A stretch of 61,027 nucleotides of DNA, taken from NCBI GenBank assembly GCA_964348085.1, contig CAYGBI010000015.1:1-61027 (forward strand), in the 5' to 3' direction. The notes below the pieces were generated by a model, which saw only the letters and a program-made list of their open reading frames with translations, searched no databases and was not told the origin of the DNA. The position numbers and the translations under genes were made by a program. This document shows positions 1-7,988 of the stretch, piece after piece. Origin of the DNA: VXYL01 sp964348085. Lineage in GTDB: Bacteria; Pseudomonadota; Gammaproteobacteria; Pseudomonadales; Azotimanducaceae. Numbering within the stretch: the first letter of the stretch is position 1; every line of letters begins with the position of its first letter.

Positions 1-278
1 ATCCTAGTTTTGCTGGACATCTTCCTCTCCATGTCATCCACACGTCTCGTCGCCAGGCCTCAGGCGGGAACCCACCCCCAACTCCACGCGACAGCGCGGC
101 ATTATGCACGAATCCCAGCGCTTCGCAACTCTATGGCGAAAAAAAATGCCCGCGTATCCGGCGACCCCGAACACGCGAGAGTCCGCGACAAACGATTGAC
201 GCCAAGGACACGCGACATGGAAACCCGCCACCACTCAACCGTGGGCCCCAAGGCCGTTCCCCTCCCAGTATCGTCCTG
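1..278. other. Intergenic region at window edge, no gene recognised
   Basis: No reading frame here has a convincing start, ribosome binding site or family resemblance. The stretch lies downstream of the gspD stop and runs off the window edge, so it may hold the end or regulatory region of a gene outside. A run of eight A residues occurs near position 140. The R1 repeat begins at about 279. Confidence 0.5.
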
Positions 279-377
279 CGAACCACGAACGCGTTGCCTC
301 CCGGCACCGCCTTTCGCCTTACGCCCAAGCCACCTACACGTAAGCAGGACTAACCCCGCCAAAGTCCGACGGCTAGC
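279..377 (-). repeat. R1 dispersed repeat, copy 1 (degenerate)
   Basis: This copy shares the R1 core, including CCCGGCACCGCCTTTCGCC, CGCCCAAGCC and AAGTCCGACGG, with the copy at 21804-21917. The left arm of hairpin 1 is eroded. Its CTAG end supplies the TAG stop codon of gspD at 373-375. Boundaries are set by eye from alignment to the other copies. Confidence 0.75.
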
Positions 378-2451
378 CACCGCCGACACCGCCGAACTGA
401 CCGTGCAACTCCAACTCCGAGCGGACCCGCTCCGTGAGTTCGCGCCCCTCCTCGTGATCCACGATGACATAGGGAATCACCATCACCACCAGCTCCGTGC
501 GGTCCCGCTGGTAGGTGTCTTTGCGGAACAGGCGGCCGAGCAACGGCACGCGGGCGATGCCCGGCACGCCGGCTTGACCCGAGTTGCTGTTGTCTGCGAT
601 GAGTCCGCCAATCAACAACGAGCCGCCATCGCGAAGCGTGATGCTGGTGGTGAAGCGGCGATTGAGAATCGTCGGCGTGCCGGTCAAGCTGGTGGCGGCG
701 GCCGGGCGCGCCTCGCTCAAGTCTTGGGTGATGCGCAAGTCCACGAGGCCATTCGCCTGTACCGTCGGCTCGATTTCCAAGGTCACGCCCGTTTGCCGGT
801 AGTCGATCTGCTGCAAGATGTTGGTGGAACCGGCGAGCTGCGTGGTGCCGCTGGCCACCTGCACGACCGTGGGTATTTCGTTGCCGCCTTCGAAATTGGC
901 CGTCTCGCCACTCTTGACCACCAGCCTAGGGCGCGAGTGGATGACGATACGGCTCTCGTCGTAGAACATGTTCAACAGCCCGCGCGTCACGCCGGCGCTG
1001 TCCAAGGTGAGCGAAAGCGCCTTGCTCTCCAAGCCGAAGGTGTCCAGCGTGCCGCCGGTGAGGTCGTATCCTCGGCCGATACCACTGTCGAAGATGAACT
1101 CGATGCCAGATTCGCCTGTGTCGCTCAGGGTCACTTCCGCGATCAGCACCTCGATCAGCACCGACGGCACCGGTTGATCCAGTTGGTCGATGATCGGCAA
1201 CAGCCGGCCCCACTCCTCACCGGAGCCCCGGTAGAGCAGCATGTTGCGGGGTTTGTCCACGATGAGCCGGCTGGGGCCGGCATAATCGGCGGGTGCGGCG
1301 GATTCGGCGCCATCCCCGGTCCTACGTCCCGCCGCCCCGCCGCTCGAGTCGATGAGTTGGGAGAGCGTCTCCGCGACGCTTTCCACGTTCGTGTTCTCCA
1401 CGTAATGCGTGAAGATGCCGTCCTCGACGGCGTCTCGTCGTTCGGCGTCGAGGATGCGCGCCCACTTCTCGACGTGATCCAAGGTCTTCTTGTCCGCAGC
1501 GAAGACGACCAGCTTGTTCGCGGTGCGCAACGGCAGCAAATGAACGGCGACACTGTTCTCCAAACCCATCTCGGCGGTATAGCCTTCGGCTCTGAGCAAC
1601 TCGCTCAAGTCCTCCGCCAAGACCGACGCGTCCACCGCGGTCGGCTCGACGATGATGCCGCGACGCCCGCGCAACAGCGGCTGATCCAACACTTCCACGA
1701 TGTCGAGCGCGCGACTGATGAGCTCCGCCGGGCCCCGCAACAGTAGAGCGTTGCGCGCGTAATCGGATTCGATCGACAGTTCCTGTTGGACGAACGCCCT
1801 CTTCAGTATGTCCGTCACTTGTATGGCGGGCACTGCCTTGACCGGCACGAGTTGAAAGATCAAACGATGCGTCGCCGGCACTTCCGGCAGCGTTCTGCCG
1901 CTGACGATCAAGGGAATGTCCCGAGTGCTGATCTCTTGGCTGGCGGTGAAGGTCAACAGGCCATCCCGGTCGACGACATCCACGCCGTAGTCCCGCAAAA
2001 CCGTGCGCGCGTGGGCAAACAGGCGGCTAGGCGAAATCGGCTCGGTGAGTTTGAGCGTCACCAAATCCTTCTGATCGCGCAGGCCGGGCGCGATGTGGAA
2101 GGACATGCCCAGTTGCTCGGCGAATACCTCGTTGATGAAGGCAACCAAGGGCAGGTCGTGGAAGCTCACTCTTATGTCGTCGCCGGTGAGTCCCTCGCCG
2201 AGCCGGTCCGCCATGCCTTCCGCGATCGCGGTCTGCGGGACCACGCCGGGCGCGGGCGTCACCGCGGTGCCGGTGCGCGGCTCGTAACCGGCTAGCTGGT
2301 CCGTCTCATTGAGCGTTCGCTCTTTGGGTGGCCGCAGCGGCTCAGGCCACTGCCTGCTGCTTGGCGTACAAGCCGTCGCCAACAGCAGAAGCGCAACGCT
2401 CGCCAATCTCGCGTGTAGGCGCAAATCCTTGTTTCTTCCCTTCATATGCAC
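373..2451 (-). CDS. gspD: Type II secretion system secretin GspD (lipoprotein)
   Basis: Outer-membrane secretin that forms the exit channel of the T2SS. The N-terminus has a lipoprotein signal peptide, with a hydrophobic run ending in LLATAC (Cys 28). It is followed by an N0 domain (SFHDLPLVAFINEVF region), N1/N2-type repeats and the C-terminal secretin domain with VPLLGRLFR and a final strand ending in VVMVIPYVI. The 692-residue length suits the family. I chose a GTG start at 2451 because AAGGAG lies 9 nt upstream; the ATG two codons later (2445) has poor spacing. It is the last gene of the E-to-D operon, as in Xanthomonas xps, where XpsD is also a lipoprotein. The stop codon lies in an R1 repeat border. 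Confidence 0.96.
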   Translation of the reverse strand: MHMKGRNKDLRLHARLASVALLLLATACTPSSRQWPEPLRPPKERTLNETDQLAGYEPRTGTAVTPAPGVVPQTAIAEGMADRLGEGLTGDDIRVSFHDLPLVAFINEVFAEQLGMSFHIAPGLRDQKDLVTLKLTEPISPSRLFAHARTVLRDYGVDVVDRDGLLTFTASQEISTRDIPLIVSGRTLPEVPATHRLIFQLVPVKAVPAIQVTDILKRAFVQQELSIESDYARNALLLRGPAELISRALDIVEVLDQPLLRGRRGIIVEPTAVDASVLAEDLSELLRAEGYTAEMGLENSVAVHLLPLRTANKLVVFAADKKTLDHVEKWARILDAERRDAVEDGIFTHYVENTNVESVAETLSQLIDSSGGAAGRRTGDGAESAAPADYAGPSRLIVDKPRNMLLYRGSGEEWGRLLPIIDQLDQPVPSVLIEVLIAEVTLSDTGESGIEFIFDSGIGRGYDLTGGTLDTFGLESKALSLTLDSAGVTRGLLNMFYDESRIVIHSRPRLVVKSGETANFEGGNEIPTVVQVASGTTQLAGSTNILQQIDYRQTGVTLEIEPTVQANGLVDLRITQDLSEARPAAATSLTGTPTILNRRFTTSITLRDGGSLLIGGLIADNSNSGQAGVPGIARVPLLGRLFRKDTYQRDRTELVVMVIPYVIVDHEEGRELTERVRSELELHGQFGGVGGG

Positions 2452-2529
2452 TCGCAAGCACTCCTTACTTGACTTGGCAACCTGGCATCTCGCAATCTCG
2501 CATCTCACGCAACTGGCGACCTCGTTCGT

Positions 2530-3153
2530 CTACTCGTCACTGGTCGTGGTCGGAACCTCGGGAAACAACGCCATTACTTCCGGGGCGCGGCTCTCGTCGG
2601 AAGCATCGAGCGTAAGCAGGTTGTCGGTGAGCGACGAGAGCGTTCTGCCGTCGGCGAGCCGGTCGCCCTTCGGCACCCGCAATACGTCGCCATTCGAGAG
2701 CTTCAGCAACGCAACGTGATCTTGGGCCGTGGCCGCAATGCCCACGAAACCAACGGGTTCGACGGGAGGCTCGGTCGGGGGCGGTGGCTCTCCGGCAGAC
2801 GCTTCGGCCGCGGCGGCAGCGGCGGTCGAAGCGGCGATTGAATCCACTATTTCCCGCAACGAGGCGCCACCCCAACGGCGGCTGGCGACGAAGGCGCTGA
2901 GGTCCTCCGCGCCGGCCAAGCTCGGCGAGCCGTCGAAGGAGAGCCCAGCGCCGTCTTCGAACGTTCCCCCTGGCGCTCTCACGGGAACCCACATCGCCAC
3001 GATGACGAGCACGACACAGCCCACGACGGCGGCGACGAGCGGCTGCCGGATGAGGCGCATCGCGCTAGCGCGATCACGGGGAATGATCGACAGCAAGCCG
3101 CGAACGCCACCGGGACGCGCGGGTTCGCCAACGCTTCCAGCCCCCTGGGTCAT
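2530..3153 (-). CDS. gspN: T2SS inner-membrane protein of the XpsN/GspC type
   Basis: Probable functional equivalent of GspC, the bitopic protein linking the inner-membrane platform to the secretin. The 207 residues show a cytoplasmic N-terminus, one membrane segment (about residues 38-57, AAVVGCVVLVIVAMW), an Ala/Pro-rich linker and a C-terminal beta-rich region (VGFVGIAATAQDHVALLKL onward) like the GspC homology region. No PDZ domain follows. The start ATG overlaps the gspM stop (ATGA), and gspD begins about 80 bp downstream. Position between gspM and gspD matches xpsN. Family assignment rests on position and architecture more than on sequence. Confidence 0.8.
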   Translation of the reverse strand: MTQGAGSVGEPARPGGVRGLLSIIPRDRASAMRLIRQPLVAAVVGCVVLVIVAMWVPVRAPGGTFEDGAGLSFDGSPSLAGAEDLSAFVASRRWGGASLREIVDSIAASTAAAAAAEASAGEPPPPTEPPVEPVGFVGIAATAQDHVALLKLSNGDVLRVPKGDRLADGRTLSSLTDNLLTLDASDESRAPEVMALFPEVPTTTSDE

Positions 3154-3746
3154 TCGCCGGCGCCTCCGCTCGCGGCTTCGCCAACGTCCACGAAATAGGC
3201 GGACAGCAGCACCACCAGACGGGAGTTGGTCTTGGTTATGTCCAAGCTATCTACGACCAGTTTTTTGGGGTGGCGCGCAATGGCTTCGAGGAGCCGCAGC
3301 TCCGCGCCGGGTTGGTAAGTGCTCGCCAACCGCACTTGCACCCGCAAGACCCGGGGCGCATCGGGCACCGGCTGCGTAGCGCCGGCTTGAATGTTGGGAT
3401 TGCGATAGCCCATGTCGGCAATGAGCTGCGTCAGCGCGGCCTGCACTTGCGCCTGCGCTTGCCCGGGCGTCGCCGCCTGCCAAAACTCGGCGGCAAGCCG
3501 CCCTTCGGTCTCCTTCGCCGCGGCGAGCAATTGCGGCCAGTCCTGCCGACGCAGCACGGCTTGCGCTTGCCGCAGCGACGCCGCGCTGGCGGCATACTCG
3601 CGATATGCGGCGGCTTTCCGGTCGGACTGCACGAGCAGCCAATAGATCAACAGGATCGCAATTACCGCCCAGACGCCCGCTCGCAGGCGCGGATTGTCGG
3701 CGAGCTCGCGCTTGGCGGTCGGCAGCAGAGAACCCAGCGCGGTCAC
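3150..3746 (-). CDS. gspM: T2SS inner-membrane platform protein GspM
   Basis: Platform protein that partners GspL. The 198 residues have a short cytoplasmic end, one membrane helix (about residues 24-40, GVWAVIAILLIYWLLVQ), a coiled-coil-like Ala/Gln-rich stretch and a ferredoxin-like periplasmic domain ending in LVVLLSAYFVDVGE. The GTG start at 3746 overlaps the gspL stop as GTGA. The frame stays open far upstream inside gspL, but that part is Arg-rich shadow sequence and is excluded. Recognition comes from size, topology and operon position. Confidence 0.88.
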   Translation of the reverse strand: MTALGSLLPTAKRELADNPRLRAGVWAVIAILLIYWLLVQSDRKAAAYREYAASAASLRQAQAVLRRQDWPQLLAAAKETEGRLAAEFWQAATPGQAQAQVQAALTQLIADMGYRNPNIQAGATQPVPDAPRVLRVQVRLASTYQPGAELRLLEAIARHPKKLVVDSLDITKTNSRLVVLLSAYFVDVGEAASGGAGE

Positions 3747-4801
3747 ACGCCCACTCGAAGCACGATTTCGATACGGCCCGAGCGTTGCGACCGCCCCAAT
3801 TCCACTTGATCGAACAGTTCCTCCAGAGCGCCCACATAGGCGACGGGATCGATATTCGCTCCCTCCAAGACGAGCCTCAGCTCCCCTTGCTGGTAGTGCC
3901 ACGCGCGAAAGCGCGCCTCGTCGTCCGGAATGGCCTGATCGACAAGCCCCATGACGTACGCTTGGGAAGGTTCGTTGTGGAAGCCGGCGAGCAGTTCGTT
4001 GTGGCGGCGCAGTTGCCGTACCTGCTCGCGCGTGTCTAGAAACGGGCCTAGCCGATCTTGCATCCGCGCAAGCTGATCCACATTGCCTTGATCTTCGAGG
4101 ACGACATTCCAGATACGCGCTTCTTGCCAAGACGACACCAACGCGACGGCCACCAAACCGAACGCGGCCAATCGGCGTTCGTTGCCGCGCACCCACTCGC
4201 TGGCCGTCAGCGGGCTCGACCACGGTTCCGCGGCCAAGTTCGCCGGCGACGGCGCAAGCCGCCGCTCGCCAAGCGCCCGTCGCACGACGCCGCGGCTTCT
4301 GAAGGCGTCGATTTCTTCCTCCCCGGGTGACGCGGCCAACCAGTAGGAATCTTCGAGGATGTCTGCTCGCCAATACTGCAATTCGAACCCTTCGCGACAG
4401 GTCTGCAAGTGAACGCCATCCTCCTTTCTTGGGTAGAACACCGTCTCCGGCCGCGTACGCAAGTCCGCCGGCCGTTCGCCCTCTCCGTCCACGGCGGAAG
4501 CGCCAACGACCTCTTCATCCCAAAACCAAGTCATCGCCACGGTATCCGACCAAACGCAGTGATAGCCGGTGCGTTTGAAAGGGCTCCAGACGGAAAGTTT
4601 CAGTTGCAGCGCCGACCGACGGCGATTCGCCGGAACCGCGGTGAAATCCTCCCGCCGATACAGGCAAAGGGCGCGGCTCACGATCCAATGCGAGTGCAAT
4701 GCCGGCGCCGGCAGTCGCAGCACGTCGTCGCGGGTTTGAATCGTGTTAAAGCGACCGGAGAAGCGGCGTCGCAGGCCGTTTAGGAGTTCCCGAGTCGTCA
4801 T
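3743..4801 (-). CDS. gspL: T2SS inner-membrane platform protein GspL
   Basis: Links the cytoplasmic ATPase GspE to the platform. The 352 residues comprise a cytoplasmic part of about 205 residues, one membrane segment (about 207-225, LAAFGLVAVALVSSW) and a periplasmic domain ending in RSGRIEIVLRVGV. Sequence similarity is weak, as is usual for GspL, and the call depends on topology and on its place between gspK and gspM. The ATG at 4801 overlaps the end of gspK by 56 bp. No clear ribosome binding site precedes it, so a start further in, such as the GTG of DDVLRLP, is possible. Confidence 0.85.
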   Translation of the reverse strand: MTTRELLNGLRRRFSGRFNTIQTRDDVLRLPAPALHSHWIVSRALCLYRREDFTAVPANRRRSALQLKLSVWSPFKRTGYHCVWSDTVAMTWFWDEEVVGASAVDGEGERPADLRTRPETVFYPRKEDGVHLQTCREGFELQYWRADILEDSYWLAASPGEEEIDAFRSRGVVRRALGERRLAPSPANLAAEPWSSPLTASEWVRGNERRLAAFGLVAVALVSSWQEARIWNVVLEDQGNVDQLARMQDRLGPFLDTREQVRQLRRHNELLAGFHNEPSQAYVMGLVDQAIPDDEARFRAWHYQQGELRLVLEGANIDPVAYVGALEELFDQVELGRSQRSGRIEIVLRVGV

Positions 4802-5771
4802 CCAAAGGTTCAGAATAGCGATACTCCGTGCGCCACGGCGCGGTTCGAGACGCGGGCGTGAGCGTGATCCCCAAGACCGTCCGTCGCGCCGCCCCCTCGC
4901 GCCAAGTCGCGATCCGCAGGTTGTTCGACGGATACACCGACACGAGCAAGGGATCGATGTTCAGGCGCTTTCCCGTTAGTTTCGCCAAGCTCTCAAGGCT
5001 GGAAATCGGCTGCCGCTCCCTCGCCGCCAACAAGGCGTCGAGCACGTTCGCCGGGACGCCGAGATTTGCGGCCAAGGCCTCGACTGGCATCGTGTTGAAG
5101 TTATAGCCGGACATCATGCGCGACGTCAATAACGGCCGCAGGCGCCGCCACACTTCCGCGTCGATCTCGGCGTCGACGTCCAACACCTTCTTCAACTCTA
5201 CCGGCGAGACCATGAGCCAGTTCGGCGGCGGCGTCCGTCCTCTGCGTATGTAGTCGTGGCGCTCGGCGCCGCTCAGCGAGAGCGTGTGATCCGTGTCGAT
5301 GTAGTCCGCGGCGCGACGAGCGACGCGCTCCGCGGCGGCTCGATCCACGCCCGCGTAGCGCAGAGCGACGGCGAAGGGGCGGGACTCGGGGGCGTTGACG
5401 GAGGCTAGGCCACCTTCTTCCTGAATGGCGAATCGGGCGCCCTCGAAGGCGGCGTAGGGTTCTCCGGAAAACGTCAGCTTGCCCGCGTCGCCCGCCGGCA
5501 AAACGAGGTCGGGCTCGTCGACGAAGCGTTGCTTGGCCTCCAGCAGAACACCGCGATGGTCCATGCGGTTGGTGGCGAGCAAATAGAGCACCGTGGCCTC
5601 GGTGCTGCGCCGCAGCAGTTCTCCTTCGACGGACTGGCGCGCGAGCCTCGCGGCCTCGACGTCGGCGGCGGTGACGTCGTCGATATACGAGGCGAGCAGA
5701 GCTAGGCCGGCGAGCGCCCAGATCGTGGTGACGAGCACGAATCCCCCCGCCCGGGGCGTGGCCAAAGTCAC
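4746..5771 (-). CDS. gspK: T2SS minor pseudopilin GspK
   Basis: Large tip pseudopilin. The leader ends in GG and is followed by FVLVTTIWALAGLALL, a type IV pilin-like helix without Glu at position 5, which is characteristic of GspK. The body has the T2SS_K helical region (NFNTMPVEALAANLGV, then helix-hairpin-helix-like SLAKLTGKRLNIDPLLVSV). Length is 341 residues. The GTG start at 5771 overlaps the gspJ stop as GTGA, and the 3' end overlaps gspL by 56 bp. An open frame upstream inside gspJ is ignored as shadow. Confidence 0.92.
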   Translation of the reverse strand: MTLATPRAGGFVLVTTIWALAGLALLASYIDDVTAADVEAARLARQSVEGELLRRSTEATVLYLLATNRMDHRGVLLEAKQRFVDEPDLVLPAGDAGKLTFSGEPYAAFEGARFAIQEEGGLASVNAPESRPFAVALRYAGVDRAAAERVARRAADYIDTDHTLSLSGAERHDYIRRGRTPPPNWLMVSPVELKKVLDVDAEIDAEVWRRLRPLLTSRMMSGYNFNTMPVEALAANLGVPANVLDALLAARERQPISSLESLAKLTGKRLNIDPLLVSVYPSNNLRIATWREGAARRTVLGITLTPASRTAPWRTEYRYSEPLDDDSGTPKRPATPLLRSL

Positions 5772-6400
5772 TGCAGCGCTCCCTCGACGAGTCTCGGCTC
5801 GGGGAAGGCGGCGACTTTGGCAACCCACTTCGTCGTATCTGTCGCCACCAAGCGAACCATGGTCGGCACCCACTCCGCCGGGGCGTCCACCGTTGGCCAA
5901 CTGTCGTGCCAGCGGCCCGCGGAATCGGCGTACTCGAACGCGAGTTGCGACTCGGCGAGCAGCAAGGTCCACTGTGTATCGCCTTCTTCCCGGTAGGTCA
6001 CGGTGTTTCCGTCGCCTTTCTCGGCCAATGTCCAGCGCACTTCGACAGGCAAGCCGGACTCCGCGAACAAGGGTTGCAGCGTGATGCCCTTGAACGACGA
6101 CGGGTCGCCGGCAAAGCGCCGGTCGCGCACGCCGCCGGGCACGAGGCCTTGTACCGTCGAGGCGAACCAATGCTGCCGCAAGGCGGATTCGTTGGCCTCG
6201 CGATGGATGCCCCTGACGTGGCTGTAGCGGCCGAGAAAGAAGCCCGAGGCTTGAATGAGCAAGGCGCCGATCAGGGCGACGAGACCGAGCACGACCAACA
6301 GCTCGACCAGCGTCAGGCCCTCGCAGTAGGGGCCAAGCCGCGCCTTGCGTCGACGCGCCAAGCGAGCGCTGAAGTGCGAGAAATCAACCGCACGGGACAC
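5768..6400 (-). CDS. gspJ: T2SS minor pseudopilin GspJ
   Basis: Minor pseudopilin of the tip complex. A 28-residue basic leader precedes a prepilin cleavage motif (CEG then LTLVELLVVLGLVALIG). Glu 5 is present, but residue +1 is Leu instead of Phe. The C-terminal part (EVRWTLAEKGDGNTVTYREEG) resembles the GspJ beta domain. Length is 210 residues. The GTG start shares one base with the gspI stop (TAGTG), pointing to translational coupling. Confidence 0.92.
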   Translation of the reverse strand: MSRAVDFSHFSARLARRRKARLGPYCEGLTLVELLVVLGLVALIGALLIQASGFFLGRYSHVRGIHREANESALRQHWFASTVQGLVPGGVRDRRFAGDPSSFKGITLQPLFAESGLPVEVRWTLAEKGDGNTVTYREEGDTQWTLLLAESQLAFEYADSAGRWHDSWPTVDAPAEWVPTMVRLVATDTTKWVAKVAAFPEPRLVEGALQ

Positions 6401-6825
6401 TAGAAGAGCATCTCCTCGGAAATCAACCCGCGGGCCTTTTCATAGCCGACCACCCGCATCCGCCAAGTTCCCAAGAGCCGACTCTGGTCGCGGATCTGGA
6501 ACTCGACGTCGTATAGCCCGATGTCGAAGTCCGCGAGTTCGCCGAACTTGCTTTGGCCTTGACGCACCGGCGCCACGAGACTCGCCGTCCACGCGACCGC
6601 GAAACCATCGATCTCGAAGCGACCCTCGTTGTGCCACCACGGGTTGACGGCCGACAAGCGCTCCATCGCCTGGCGCACCACCGGTGCCTGTCGCGTCACG
6701 TCTTGGGCACGATTCAGGGCGATGAGATTGCTGTTGAACAGCGCGTACAACACCATCCCCGCCGAGGCGAAGAGGGCCATCGCAACGACGGTCTCGAGCA
6801 GCGTGAAGCCCTTGCGCCTACGCAC
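6400..6825 (-). CDS. gspI: T2SS minor pseudopilin GspI
   Basis: Minor pseudopilin with a short basic leader (MRRRKG) and the methylation motif FTLLETVVAMALFASAG, which carries Glu 5. The 141-residue length fits GspI. Translation starts at a GTG that overlaps the last 8 bp of gspH (GTGCGTAG). In known systems GspI, GspJ and GspK form the pseudopilus tip; here the three genes are adjacent with overlapping ends. Confidence 0.93.
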   Translation of the reverse strand: MRRRKGFTLLETVVAMALFASAGMVLYALFNSNLIALNRAQDVTRQAPVVRQAMERLSAVNPWWHNEGRFEIDGFAVAWTASLVAPVRQGQSKFGELADFDIGLYDVEFQIRDQSRLLGTWRMRVVGYEKARGLISEEMLF

Positions 6826-7237
6826 CGGCGTCCACGCGACACTCGGGGGCGACTAGGACCAACCGCTCGGGTGGCGATTCCGCATGCCGCAGCATGACTT
6901 CGCCGCCAAGGCATATGCCGTTGGCGCGCACGAGCAAGGGTTCGTCGAGCCGAACCTGCCAGCCGTCGGGCACTGCGAGGGGATAGCGCTCGTACTCCGC
7001 AAGGCCCGGCGCGTTGCCGGCATCGCCGGCGGTGCCCACCACGACGTAATCGCGCCCTCGCAGCATGGCCTCCCTGCCGAGGGTGGCGAATTGATCGAGG
7101 ATGCGGTCTCGCTCGGTACTTCTAGCAATGCTCGAGTACGCCCGTTCGACGTTGGGAAAGGTCACTGCGGCGAGCAGGCCCACGATGACGAGGACTACAA
7201 GCAGTTCGAGCAATGTGAAGCCGGAGGGCTTGGGCAT
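6818..7237 (-). CDS. gspH: T2SS minor pseudopilin GspH
   Basis: Minor pseudopilin. MPKPSG is the leader, followed by FTLLELLVVLVIVGLLAA with Glu 5 and then a globular domain (GREAMLRGRDYVVVG, PDGWQVRLDEPLLV) like other GspH proteins. Length is 139 residues. It is separated from gspG by an inverted-repeat element of about 170 bp; every other junction of gspE to gspM is short or overlapping. Confidence 0.92.
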   Translation of the reverse strand: MPKPSGFTLLELLVVLVIVGLLAAVTFPNVERAYSSIARSTERDRILDQFATLGREAMLRGRDYVVVGTAGDAGNAPGLAEYERYPLAVPDGWQVRLDEPLLVRANGICLGGEVMLRHAESPPERLVLVAPECRVDAGA

Positions 7238-7263
7238 CGGCGAGTCCCGCAGGCGGCAGGCTT

Positions 7264-7436
7264 GGGGCTAGCAGCGCGTGGTGAAGTCACGCGGCATGCG
7301 AACGGCCATGCACCCCGCCAAGTTTCGTTACTCCTCGGTCGCATAGCGCCCGACAGGCTCCCTCGTCACGCCTTGCCGGGCGGGCGCCTGACCGTTCTCG
7401 GTGCGACGCGGACTGCCACCACGGGCCGCTAGGAGT
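7264..7436. repeat. R2 element with terminal inverted repeats, between gspG and gspH
   Basis: The left end, starting GGGGCTAGCAGCGCGTGGTG, and the reverse complement of the right end, starting CTCCTAGCGGCCCGTGGTGG, are imperfect copies of each other over about 40 bp. The element has no coding capacity. A single end is repeated at 54981-55030 between egtB and egtD, matching through CGCGTCGCACCGAGAA. The gspG stop codon TAG lies in the right-hand CTAG. It resembles a miniature inverted-repeat element, but no target duplication is proven. Confidence 0.65.
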
Positions 7437-7968
7437 CCAATATTCCGGAAGTACCGGCCAACGCGGAAGACCCGGACGGCAGCAGTCCAATGTCGGCGTT
7501 CTCGCCTTCGCCGCCTTTGATCCCATCCGCGCCTAAAGAATACAGCGCGAAGCCCTGCAAGGTGTCGGCTGGATACTCGTACTGGTAGGGGTTGCGCCAC
7601 GGGTCCAAGGGCACTGCGTCGCCCAGGTAGGGGCCCTTCCAATACGCCGCGACATCCGCCGGCGCCACCATCAACGCATTCAAGCCCTGCTCCGTCGACG
7701 GGAAGCGGCCGATGTCCAGCCGGTAGGTGAGCAGGGCGCCACGCAGCATCTGCACTTGCGCCTCCGCCGCTTGCGCTTGCCCCCTTTCCAAATAGCTGAG
7801 CAGCCGCGGGCCGACGAAGCCGGCGAGCAGGCCGATGATGACCAGCACCACCATCAGTTCGATCAGGCTCCAGCCGCCAGTCGCTCGCTCGCGCCGAGAC
7901 GCTGCCGCCGGCGTGGCCGGAGACCGGCCGATGGCGGGTTCAATCAACGGGTCGCGCGGGTCTGCCAC
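7429..7968 (-). CDS. gspG: T2SS major pseudopilin GspG
   Basis: Major subunit of the T2SS pseudopilus. The hydrophobic N-helix is WSLIELMVVLVIIGLLAGFV after a Gly-Gly cleavage site, with Glu 5 present but Trp instead of the usual Phe at +1. The C-terminal domain has the GspG signatures STEQGLNALM, WKGPYLG, DPWRNPYQY and LYSLGADG. I place the start at GTG 7968 because GGAGG lies 5 nt upstream; an ATG four codons earlier (7980) has no ribosome binding site. The leader is long, about 32 residues. The reading frame ends in the TAG of the R2 element. Confidence 0.93.
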   Translation of the reverse strand: MADPRDPLIEPAIGRSPATPAAASRRERATGGWSLIELMVVLVIIGLLAGFVGPRLLSYLERGQAQAAEAQVQMLRGALLTYRLDIGRFPSTEQGLNALMVAPADVAAYWKGPYLGDAVPLDPWRNPYQYEYPADTLQGFALYSLGADGIKGGEGENADIGLLPSGSSALAGTSGILDS

Positions 7969-7988
7969 GGGAACCTCCATTTACAACG

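Noticed and set aside
10..1746. Long open frame antisense to gspD
   Set aside because: A GC-rich shadow frame; the secretin domain on the minus strand explains the sequence.
3747..4373. Upstream extension of gspM
   Set aside because: Arg-rich sequence overlapping gspL; the GTGA overlap at 3746 gives a normal-size GspM.
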